Below, one piece after another: positions 33,454 through 43,535 of a DNA stretch of 64,000 bases (positions are counted from its first letter, which is position 1; each line of letters opens with the position of its first letter). A model generated the notes under the pieces. The model had not been told where the DNA came from. It did not search any database and was given only the letters and a program-made list of their open reading frames with translations. Made by a program: the position numbers and the translations under genes. Origin of the DNA: Kalaharituber pfeilii (Eukaryota; Ascomycota; Pezizomycetes; Pezizales; Pezizaceae); contig WHUZ01000018.1 of NCBI GenBank assembly GCA_015179045.1, positions 744,001 through 808,000 of the forward strand, read 5' to 3'.

Positions 33454-35998
33454 ATGAGCACGCGGGCGCTGCTTGCTGCGGCGGCGGACGCGGCCGCCGC
33501 TGTCTCTGCCCGCCGACCGCTGCTGCCCCCCGCGCGCTGCTGCCCCCCCGCCCGCGGCACCTCTGCCACCGCTACCACAGCGACCACAGCTGCCACGCCT
33601 TCCTGCGCTTCTCTCTGCGTTCTGGGGCCCCCCGCTCCTCCCGCCAGTACTCCGCATTCGGGTCCCCATTGCGCCCCCGGCCCTCCCGGTCTCGATTCCT
33701 GACCGCCTCGCTCCTCGCCGGCGCTGCCGGCGCCGCCCTCCTCGACCCCACCGCCCTTCAAGAGCGCTCCGAGCACATCCTCTCCGATGCCGAAGCCAAT
33801 GCGCGCACCAACTCCGAGCAACGCATGCTCGAGGTGTCCACCCGCGAGCAAAAAGAGCAGCGCAGGCCCTCCCCCGGCGCCGCAATCCAGGTGCGGATAT
33901 GGAGGGCCATAGCCAACTTCTACTCGGACTGGATCTACGAGCCTATGGCCACCACCTTGCGGTTTGCGCACCTGGTTATTATATTCGTGCCGGTGATCGT
34001 GGCGATACCAATCATGTTCATGGGCGAGAGGGTGCCCGAAAAGTCGAATGAGCGGACTGGGACGCTGTGGTGGTACGTGTTTCTGGTAAACTCTATGGAG
34101 CGGGCCGGGCCCACATTCATCAAAGTACCCCTACCTTCAACCCCCCTTCTCCCAGTTCAATGCCGTATACTGATCATGTGTACTCCAGCTCGGCCAATGG
34201 GCCGCCTCACGCTCCGATATCTTCCCCACTCAAATGTGCGAACTCATGTCCCGGCTCCACTCTAACGTCGACGCCCACTCTCTCTCGGCCACCAAACGCA
34301 TCATCGAAGACGCCTTCTGCGGCCTCCCCTTCGAGGAGATCTTTCTCGAATTCGACGAAACCCCTCTCGGCATCGGCGCCATCGCGCAAGTCTACAAAGC
34401 TAAACTGCACCCTGCCCTCCTCCCACCCAATTCCGAGGAGGAAAAGCAGGGCTTTCGTGGGACCTTCCGGCACAATGTCGACGTTATCGCCAAATCTTCT
34501 CCCCGCCAGGTTCCCTCCATGTCCGTAGCTATAAAGGTCCTGCATCCAGGAGTCGAAAACATGGTCCAGCGAGACCTGCGCATAATGCACTTCTTCGCCA
34601 CAGTCATCAACGCCATCCCCACCATGGAATGGCTTTCTCTGCCTGACGAAGTCACCAAATTCGGCGAAATGATGCGTCTGCAGCTCGATCTCCGCATTGA
34701 GGGTAACAACCTCGTTCGTTTCCGAAAGAACTTCAAGAATAGGTCTACAGTGACATTCCCGAAACCGTATTTAGATTATACCACCAAGAATGTGCTGATT
34801 GAGGAGTTTGCCCATGGCATTCCCCTGAGTGCATTTATGGAGATGGGAGGGGGTGTGTTTCAGAAGGATATTGCGAATATGGGGTTGGATGCATTTCTCG
34901 TATGTTCCTTTTGGCCCCTGTTACCCTCAATCTTTGCTGCAAGACTACGATCTATACTCAAGTACAGCAAAAGAGGCTGACAATGCTACTCCCAGCATAT
35001 GCTTCTCCTCGACAACTTTATTCATGCCGATCTCCATCCAGGTAACATCATGATACGCTTTTACAAGCCCGAGAAACTCGACCTCCTCTCGCTGTTCTTC
35101 AACCCACTGCAAGCCAGCACCCACATACCACAGCCTCCTCTGACCACCTCTCAAAACGACGTCACCGAAGTAGCGCTTGCCCGCCTACGCCCGCACATCG
35201 GGAACCCCAAAGCCTGGAACGAGGAGCTAGCTGCCTTAGATAAAGAATTGTACCAGCCACAACTGATCTTCATTGACACTGGCCTCGTTACCGAGCTCAA
35301 CGCGGTCAATCGAAGGAACTTTATCGATTTGTTCCACGCCATTGCGGAATTCGACGGGTACCGCGCGGGCCATCTGATGATCTCTCGCTCCAGGCAGCCC
35401 GACGTCGTCCGGGATCCGGAGATATTTGCGTTGAAGATGCAGCACCTGATACTAGGCGTTAAAGCGAAAACCTTTGCGCTCGGCGCAATCAAGATTGGCG
35501 ATCTGCTGAGCGAGGCACTAGCAATGGTGCGCACGCACCACGTGCGCCTTGAGGGTGATTTTGTGAATGTTGTTATTGGAATCTTGTTACTAGAGGGCAT
35601 CGGCCGCAGTCTGAATCCAGACTTGGATCTTTGTAAAACGTTAGTAGAAAACCCAACTTTGTACAATCTCTTGTTGTTAGCTTAAGGAGAGGTTCAGATG
35701 ATTAACATGTTTCTATGTTTCCCTCCCTATTGGGGTGGGGCGTGAATTTTTTAAAAAAAAATATAGGTCACTACCGATGCTCCGACAACTGGGCGCACAA
35801 ACTGCGCAGTTTGCAACGATGAAGGGGCAGCCTACGACGGCGGAGGACGAGGGACCGACGAGCCTTGGAGAGGCATTAAGGTCCGCGTGGCCGATGGTTA
35901 AAGTATGGCTGGCGCTCGAGACGAGAGAGTTCTTGCAGACGTCGGTGGAGGACGTGGAGAGATGCGTCAAGTATGATTTGCTTAGTCCGAATGTGTGA
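33454..35998 (+). CDS. Mitochondrial UbiB/ABC1 kinase-like protein (CQD1/ADCK2 type)
   Basis: This is an atypical kinase of the ABC1/ADCK/UbiB family; mitochondrial members act in coenzyme Q synthesis and distribution. Firm exons: up to 34124, 34189-34899, 34996-35675 and 35767-35998, all phase-consistent. Motifs: a hydrophobic inner-membrane span (LVIIFVPVIVAIPIMF), the family KxGQ signature split over intron 1 (TFIK then LGQWAASR), the loop PLGIGAIAQVYKA, the ATP lysine in VAIKVLHPG, the catalytic-like loop NFIHADLHPGN, and the metal-binding IDTGLV. The C-terminal exon gives PMLRQLGAQT to KYDLLSPNV. The start is unresolved. The ATG at 33454 opens a good presequence (MSTRALLAAAADAAAAVSAR), but it lies in a different frame from YSAFGSPLRP onward, and C-runs lie between them. 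The closest named group seems to be yeast CQD1 (YPL109C), an inference from overall pattern. Confidence 0.8.
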
Positions 35999-37441
35999 GG
36001 TTCTCCGAAACCCCCCGCTTCTTGTTTGCTATGTATGTTGGGTACACTTGGACTCGAAAGCGAGTGGGGATGGAGAAGGACATCTATCTGTAAGATACAA
36101 AATATTGGGGCACGACCAGTTCCAATTGCTTCTTGAGTACTAGATATTTTGATTGGTGAATGATATGTGACATATATACATGTACAATGTGCTATATATG
36201 AATCTTTATCTGCCTAAATAATTTTCCTAAAAGTTTGGTCAAGTTTTTTTTTATTTTTTTTTTTTTTATTTTTTTTTTTTTTCTAGTTTTTTGTTCAGTT
36301 TTTTTTTCTTTTGTGTGTGTAGTTACAGGATCGTTCTAACTTTTTCTTGCATTTTGTATGTTATATGCACTTTTTTCCCATCTACTTCCCTTTTGTTTGT
36401 TTGTTTTTTTGTTTTTCTGACAGATAGAGAGAGAATGTGTTACATATAATTACAGTACAGTATAGTACAGTTACAGGGAAGGAAAAAAGACAAAAAAGAA
36501 AAAAGAAAAAAGGAAAATTGAGGGTAACCGCAGATCCCGCTAACCACGGCCTGCAACAAACTTGTACTTAAGTGTCTCTGTGGTAAACTAGAACTATATA
36601 TAGATAGAAAAGAGAAAGAGAAAAAAGAGGTAATAAACCAAGTTATTTGGCATGTGGTTCGTTTGCCGTGGGCGTTTAAGATGGATTGTGCTTGCGTTGT
36701 GCTGGGGAGAGGAGAGGGTGTAGGCAAGCTAGGCAGGGAGGACTGGGGTTGGCTAGGCGGGGTGGTTTGCTTGAGGTGGTTGGTATGTAAGTAGCCTCGC
36801 CCCCAGCTAGTACTTGCAAGAGAAAACAAAGCCAGTAAGAGGGGGTGGGGAGAATAAATCAAAAGAGAAAATGAACCCAGATGAGTGCCATACGCCGCAA
36901 GAAATTAGCTGCCCGCCTCTATACGAGGCCCCAAGCCCCTCCCCAGAGATGAAGCAAGTGCATGTGCCGACAAAGTCTACAAATACATATGCTCACAAAA
37001 CTCACCTTATACTGTCTTTTTGCCCAAAATAGCTGACATGCAGATCCGGGAGCTCTAGACTGAATGATGAAACAAAAAACTTGATTGTGAAGAGATGATA
37101 TATTGGTATTCAGATAAAGCCCCCAAGGTCATGCTCCTGTACCGTAAACCCCCTCCAATCGAAGCCCACAAAAATAAAAGCTTTTTTTGAGCGAAAAATA
37201 TCCTTTTGTATGATAGTCCCCTCGTAATTGATACACGATGCCTTGGTACACGCCTCCCCCTCGTATGTCATAGATGATGTTGATACAAGATACCTCCATT
37301 TGACTCTCTTCTTTCTCATGCCAGACCCTCATGTAGCAATATCTCCGGCCCCAACCGCCATTGTGTATCCAATACATACCATCCTCAGTACACCCGTTCC
37401 ACCTGTCCCCTATCACAACACATACCCACACATCTTTCCTA
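35999..37441. other. 3' flanks of two convergent genes; T-rich
   Basis: The region contains poly-T and poly-A/AG tracts (T-rich at about 36245-36320, purine-rich at 36476-36515) and no supported gene. The frame seen antisense to the end of MGM101 is a shadow. Confidence 0.6.
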
Positions 37442-38465
37442 CTAAACCTTGTGGTACGGATACTCAATATTGTCCCCCTTCCTGACCCAAATCTTCCTCT
37501 TCTTTTTCGACGGTACATGCTCCACCATGACCTCCTGACACATTTCCTTCTTGAACTTTCGAATGAACCTCGGATCCCACAGCTCACTCGCAATGCCCAG
37601 GTCCTTGCAACATCTCATCAATGCGTTGCTCTTGCAGCCTTCAGTTGCGGTCGGGATGCCAGAGGGGTCGAAGTAGTCTTGCTCGCCTCGAGCGACGGAG
37701 ACTAGGCGGCCGTGGCAGACGAGGCCGTATTCACGCGTGACAGAAGAGCTGGTAACAATGGTGTCGCTGCGGGGAGCGAGGCCCCAGCCGCCGGGGCCGA
37801 AGGCGAGGTTGAGGATTCGGCGGTATTTGATTTCGGGGAGGTAGATGATGCCATCTGAGTAGGTGGTCAGTTTTATGCATCAGTTTGTGAATGTAAACTG
37901 TGGGGTATAGTAGAGCAGGTTCTGGTTATCGTGGGGGGGGGGGTAAGGTTTGGTAACCCCAGATGCCAAAAGAACGAAGAAACATACCCGGCTTAATCTC
38001 AATCTCGCTCAAATTCAGCGGAGCAAGTAAAATATCAATTACCTCCCTTGGAAACGGCTCCCTCGACAATCCGGAGAAACTCCTCGCCCAGTCAATGCCC
38101 TCCTTCGCACCGACATGTTCCGCAGGGGTGTCGTTCAACCCAGACCGGAATGCCGTAGCTGCGGGTGGTGCACCAACTGATGACGAAGTTGTGCTCGATG
38201 GAGCATAGGTTGCTTTAGCTGGGGTTGGAGCGCCAATTGGCGGCGAGGTTGTGCTCGGGGGAGCATAGGCTGCTCTAGGAGGGGCTGCTGCTGGTTTCGG
38301 GGCGGTGGAAGTTGCGGTTGATGGTGGTGCAGCAGGGGCTGCGGCGGCGTTGGCGGTGAATGATCGGTACGGCAGTACAGCGGCCAAAGGGTGCGAGGGG
38401 TGTGAAAGGGGCTTTGCAATTGGGAGCAATTGCCGGGGGCAACGCTTTGCTAGGAGGGAAGACAT
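37442..38465 (-). CDS. MGM101: MGM101, mitochondrial genome maintenance protein
   Basis: Two exons, 38465-37988 and 37854-37442, give 296 aa. MGM101 is a Rad52-like single-strand annealing protein in mitochondrial nucleoids, needed for mtDNA repair and maintenance. The N-terminal 120 residues are a mitochondrial targeting and Ala/Pro-rich spacer ([20 protein letters not shown], then many PPSTT-like units). The conserved core starts [19 protein letters not shown], continues [20 protein letters not shown] across the intron, then [50 protein letters not shown] and ends [16 protein letters not shown]. The intron has donor GTATGT at 37987 and acceptor CTCAG. The start was taken at the ATG at 38465; the frame is open much further upstream but that part is low complexity. 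The product is slightly longer than the yeast protein because of the spacer. Confidence 0.93.
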
Positions 38466-41044
38466 GAATGTATAGACAGGCGGGCAGAGGTTGTGGGAAG
38501 GTGGAGGAGGTAGGATATAGATACTAGGCTGTAAACGGAGGATCACTTGCGCTCCCCTGCCAATCGATAGAGAGAGCCGTTCTTGCCTTGGTGGGCGCGG
38601 AGGCTGCTGTCGTGTTCGGGGAGGGGAGGGGAGGGGAAGGGGGGGTGGGGGGTGGGGGGTGGGGGGTGGTTGGGGGAGGGGGAGGGGTCGGTGGGGAGAG
38701 GTGGGCTGGGACGTGGGGCAGGAGGCGCGAGGAAGCGTGAAGATGCCGCAAACCTGGGAATGCGGCGGGCAGAGTTCGTTGCGACGGTTTGCCTGCGCAG
38801 CGAAACCTTTGCGGCGTGCCCCAAGGGACGGGCACGCAGGACACACCGCACAGCTGCGCGCCGCACGCCGCAAGCCGGGCCGGCCGCCATCGGCCACCAG
38901 TCGACATGAGGCATGCTCTGCATAGTGGCTACATTTGCCTCTGGACGCGCCTCGGCCAGTCAGAGTTTGCCTGCTACGGATACGTGGGATGCATGGCACA
39001 GCCGTTTGGGCATCACGGCGCGGGCCTGGGCGTGCATACCCGCCGAGGATCACCAGTGGATCGATTGCGTCAAATGGGCCGACACCAACTACACAAGAGA
39101 TACATATTGATGTAGACCGGTAGATACATCGTCTAGCTATCAAGCATACAGAGGACAGGACAGTTGTCATGAGGGGCCATCATCGTTATCGCGGGCTTCT
39201 GTGCGCTGGAGGTTGCCCTGTCTCTTCCAGCACTCTCGGAAGGCGTGCATCTGAGATTCGATGTTGTGCATTAGCGATTGCGGAATGTAACAATGCTATT
39301 ATATGCAGGACAAGGGATATGCCAAATGTAAGCCCCAGGCAGATGCCTGAATGGCGGGAAAAAAAAAAGAGAGAGGGAATACCTCAGCAGTACATTTTCT
39401 CCAGTCCTTCCTCTCATAATAGCAATCTGTAAGCTTCATGTTCTCAGCTGAAGACACGCAAAATACGTGCATTTAGTGAGTGCCGTCAGCGTCAGAGGAG
39501 GCATTCGCAGCGGCATCGCACAGTTGACGCTTCGAAGGGACAGTTTGAACGAACCAGCGCAACCAGTGCTAATTATTCGTTTGTCCCTGTATTTGATGCA
39601 TCCCACAATCCATTGTATTAGCTTTGTAGCACCTCGGTATCACAAAAGCAAACAAAGTTGACTGCGGACGAGTGGAGTGCAAGTAGCCTGAACTAACCAT
39701 TCATCCAGTTCGCCCTCTTGCCGACCTTGCTGATCATGCCGAACGCCATTGCCACCAGGCTCCTTCTGCTGCTGCGCGCGGGACGTGGTCATGCTCTCGA
39801 TGTGCTACTACCGCACGTTGCTCTTGAAGAAGATTAGATCTGATTCGAAGGAACTGATGAGGGGTGGTGATCCGTCCCTGACTGGATGCTGGTAGCGAGA
39901 GCTTAATATAGAAGCTCATCAAGGTTTCCTATGATACAGAGAGATTCCTAGCATGATGACTACTGCTACGGGCCCTCCCCGATCAACGAATACCTCAATG
40001 CTTCTGCATTTCTTGCTGCTCCGCGATAGTATCCCCAGGCATCCCCGTGCCATTTCGAACTGGGGATTTTCACGTGAGCAGGCGGCCCTCCAGTAATGTG
40101 CGCCGAAAGAGGAATACAAATCCAATGACGCGAGCACGTGACTAGGCCAGGCACTCCATTTCCTGTTCTGGTGGGCCGGCACAGCGCTGCCAGATGGCTC
40201 GCATTTCTCTATCGTATCGTCCGCAGCTGTGTGGCAGCAGCGGGTTCGTCGCCGTCTATTCTTAGAAATCACCGAGAATCCAGTCCAGCCCGAGAGTTCC
40301 CTGGCCCTCCCCTGCACGCCTCTTGCTCTCTCGTTCTCTCGTTCTCTCGGCGCGTGTGCGTGTGCTCTCTCTCGCCTTCGTTCTGTCGGAGCAAAAAAGA
40401 GCAGAGAGAAGGGCAGGGTGCAACTTCTCACTAAGCCCGCTACGATAGTAGCAGCCCTCTGAGCTCTCCTGAGCCCGACGGATCTCCCCCTGTAGCCCGT
40501 CCCTCTCTCCCTCTCTCCCCTTCCTCAGCTCCACGCTCTTGACCTCAACCCCCCAACTTCCGCCCATCCGCAAGCCCCCCAAGTCACATTGTCTGCCACT
40601 TTGTTCTCAGTCTTCACTCGCTCGCTGAGACTCTTCGGCATCAACCAATCAACGGCACAACGGTGAACGCGTTTACATTCGTTTTGTTTCGTTCTTCGCT
40701 GTTTTCATATCCCACCCTCGTTAGTCGGATCCCTGGAAAACGGAAGCGGCAGCTGTTGACGTGCACAAAAGAAAGTTGAAATACAACAGAAATAATTAGA
40801 AGCCTGCGAATCCCCCACAAAATACACAATCACATACCACAATACCACTCCACGCAGTCATACATAAAAGTAGTTCTCTTATCCGGTTCCAGCCCAAGCC
40901 TCTGATCCGAAAATACAATCTAAATCCTGACTACGACACAGCTTGTGTTGCGTAGATTTCAGGCTTTAGGCAAGAGGAGCTACCCGATAGGCCAGGGCGA
41001 ACACCTGTTCTTGACTCGCAAACGAAACAATTGGATACTTCAAG
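38466..41044. other. Intergenic region between divergent genes
   Basis: These 2.6 kb hold the MGM101 promoter at the left and the promoter and pyrimidine-rich leader of the gene at 41045 (CT-rich at about 40310-40560) at the right. G-runs lie at about 38630-38690. The longest frames, including a 170-codon one on the minus strand at 39919-40431, show no family features. Confidence 0.5.
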
Positions 41045-42111
41045 ATGCGGAATAGTCGGTTATTATGGACGTTGGTCCTTTTGGTGACCTTCATCACTCT
41101 AACGGCCAATGCACAGCAAATAACTGAATTGGCTCGCCGGCAGGATGAAGGTGAGTACGAAGAGCCAGAAAGCTCTCTACCTCTTTTGACATGACCCATC
41201 TATCATAAGCCGCTGACCTGGACCCTTTGCATATTTAGGAAGCAAAGAGTCAACATCGACCTCTGTCCGTGTTAGGAGCACTACAACAACAAACACTGCT
41301 GACGAGGAGGAAAGCGAATCCAGGACGACTCCTCCACCTAAAGAGACCAATACCGATGAAGATGGCGGTGATGGAAAGTCCGGCGACAGAACGTCCAGCT
41401 CTATCCGTGTGCGAGAGTCCGAGAGCATCCGCACCCGTAGTACCACCACGAGAGTCAATCCTAATGCCCCGCCAGGAGGTATTCAGATGGTCACACCTGC
41501 TGCGACGGACGGCTTCCAACTATACCCCATTGGTGCTACGATTACTTGGTCTTACAATTATACCAGCTTGCTGATTACACCTACAGCGATTAACGTTGAG
41601 GCATTTTGCTCAAGGACTCAGCAGTATTATACCATTGCGAATAATTATTCGGTGAACGAAAGGAAGATCATCTGGGATACGGATAAGTACCAGTCAAGCC
41701 AAACACCGCAACTTGCTGCGTGGGTAACCCCTGTGAACCATTGGTTTGATGGTGGCATCTTTTGACTAATTGGATATGGATAGTGAGACATATACTCTTC
41801 TGATGTACGATTCGGCAACTCAAAAGACTGATGTTCCTGTGGCCGGCAAGTTGGCTATCTTCAGAACATTCCAGTTCGCGATGTATACTCCTAGAGGTAA
41901 CATACCCTTGAATGGTGAGTCTTTAACAAGATTTAGAGAATAACCCGTGTTTGGTAATGACCAGAGGTGCTAATACATGCGTGCAGAGTACGAATGTCCC
42001 ACCTGCAGCACGGGATCATCCATTTGGGATAGTCATGGTTTGAGAGTGCTTATGGGGACAGCAATGATAGCGGCGATCTCATTTGCATGGTTTGTGCATG
42101 GGGTGATGTAA
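41045..42111 (+). CDS. DUF7137-like protein with signal peptide and C-terminal helix
   Basis: Four exons, 41045-41150, 41239-41723, 41788-41914 and 41987-42111, give 280 aa in phase. The N-terminus is a signal peptide (MRNSRLLWTLVLLVTFITLT, cleavage near ANAQQ). A Ser/Thr/Arg-rich spacer follows (residues about 36-105). The domain then reads PPGGIQMVTPAATDGFQLYP, ATITWSYNYTSLLITP, FCSRTQQYYTIANNYS, TYTLLMYDS and FQFAMYTP, an immunoglobulin-like beta pattern that resembles the ascomycete DUF7137 family. A CPTC motif and a closing hydrophobic helix (VLMGTAMIAAISFAWFVHGV) suggest an anchor in the plasma or ER membrane with the domain outside. The third acceptor is inferred (AG at 41786-41787); an alternative AG lies a few bases earlier but breaks phase. 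The molecular function is unknown. Confidence 0.75.
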
Positions 42112-43220
42112 AGGCTTCAGTGATGTGTGAAGCGTGATACGTGAGCGGTTGAGGCTCTCGTGGGATGTGCAAGGAGGGGAGAGCGGCGGAGAATGTGGCC
42201 GCTGGGCTGTCATTACGATGCATGATTTACCCAAACCACGGGGGAATGGCTACTTGTTTGGTGTCTGGCTGAGAAATAGGGCACCATTCGACCCCTCTCT
42301 GCTGCTTGTCCTGGCCGGTTATGTGATAAAAGCAGAAGCGGAGATGTTTTTCTTTCTAAGTTGTCTTTTAGGGGTGCATTTTGTGTTGCTTTTGCTTTTG
42401 TTTTTCTAGCACATTTTTGAGGCATATCAGTTGTTTGTTGCAGTCAATGGTTAGAAGTAATCTTGGGAGGAGAATAGGGAAGGTGGGGGAGTGAGAAATA
42501 CATACCATAAATAGCAGGAAATAGAACGTATTGGAGCTGAATTTAGTTCGTAAAAGCATGAGAGTTTGCTGTTATAAACCTGCAAGTAGGCGGTCCAGTT
42601 CGGGTTTCTGGGTCTGGATTAAGTGGCATGTATGCTGAAGGTGTGCAGCGTTTCCATCGTAGTATTTCTCGCCTTGTCTTTCTATAGCGCAGTTTGATCT
42701 CGTAACCAGACAGCTGACGAGATGAGACTACTGCTATAGTAGAGGTTTTGAACTTGCAAGTGCCTTTTCGAGGTTTTGAATACATAATGTTAGATTAGGG
42801 TTATCTATGACCAACGTCGCTTAATTGTAAAATCTGTCTTTTACTTTTTTAACCAGCGTAAGTGGTCAGTTGGATATATACTGACATGACCTGTATATAT
42901 CTGAATTAGGTTATGTCAAGTTAATGAGAAGATGTACAAATTTTTTTTTTTTTTTTTTTAAATAAACGTTGTGATTAACTTTTCCTTCAATGATAGTGGC
43001 AATTTAGTCCCCATTTTTGTATTTTGTTTGATTTAATGATTTGTCTAGATGGATTTTTTTTATCCCCACTTCTTTTTTTTCCCCTATGGTACCTAAAAGG
43101 AAAAAGGAAAAGAAAAAGGAAAAGAAAAAGAAAAAGAAAAAGAAAAAAGAATCTCTGTGTAGCTTTCTTTTTTGTATGGACTTGTAAAAAGTTCAAATTT
43201 TGTACTGTATATAACCCAGC

Positions 43221-43273
<53 letters not shown>

Positions 43274-43535
43274 AATGGATTACCCCTCTCCCCGCGAAAG
43301 CAAATTATGAAATGTCTGCTGAATATTCAGTAGTTTCATGGGCTAGCTGAAAAGAGAAAAGAAAAGGGAAGGGGAGGGAAAAAGCGAGAGCTGCAAAGTA
43401 AGAAAGGGTTCCTATATGCAAAAAAAAGGAAAAAAAAAAAAAAAAAAAAAAAAAAGAATACACACGTAGAAATAGAAACAACAAGCAATAGTTCATAAAC
43501 AAAAACACATCCCAGAGATATCCCAACACGAGATT
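42112..43535. other. Convergent 3' flanks with long homopolymers
   Basis: No gene is seen. The region holds a purine mirror-like tract (about 43098-43149, GAAAAA units), a run of 49 T (43224-43272) and an A run at about 43421-43455. Confidence 0.7.
43098..43272. repeat. Purine tract followed by a run of 49 T
   Basis: GGAAAA/GAAAAA units form an almost pure purine tract at about 43098-43149. An uninterrupted run of 49 T follows at 43224-43272. Both lie in the 3' flank between convergent genes. Confidence 0.95.

Noticed and set aside
32443..33971. Two long minus-strand frames (285 and 300 codons)
   Set aside because: They lie in GC-rich DNA and overlap the UbiB-like gene antisense; composition explains the lack of stops and no motif is present.
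37129..37593. 154-codon minus-strand frame overlapping the end of MGM101
   Set aside because: It is another frame of the MGM101 exon; the correct frame carries the family core and stops at 37442.
39919..40431. 170-codon minus-strand frame
   Set aside because: No family motif, low-complexity Arg/Glu segments, and it lies antisense to the pyrimidine-rich leader of the next gene.
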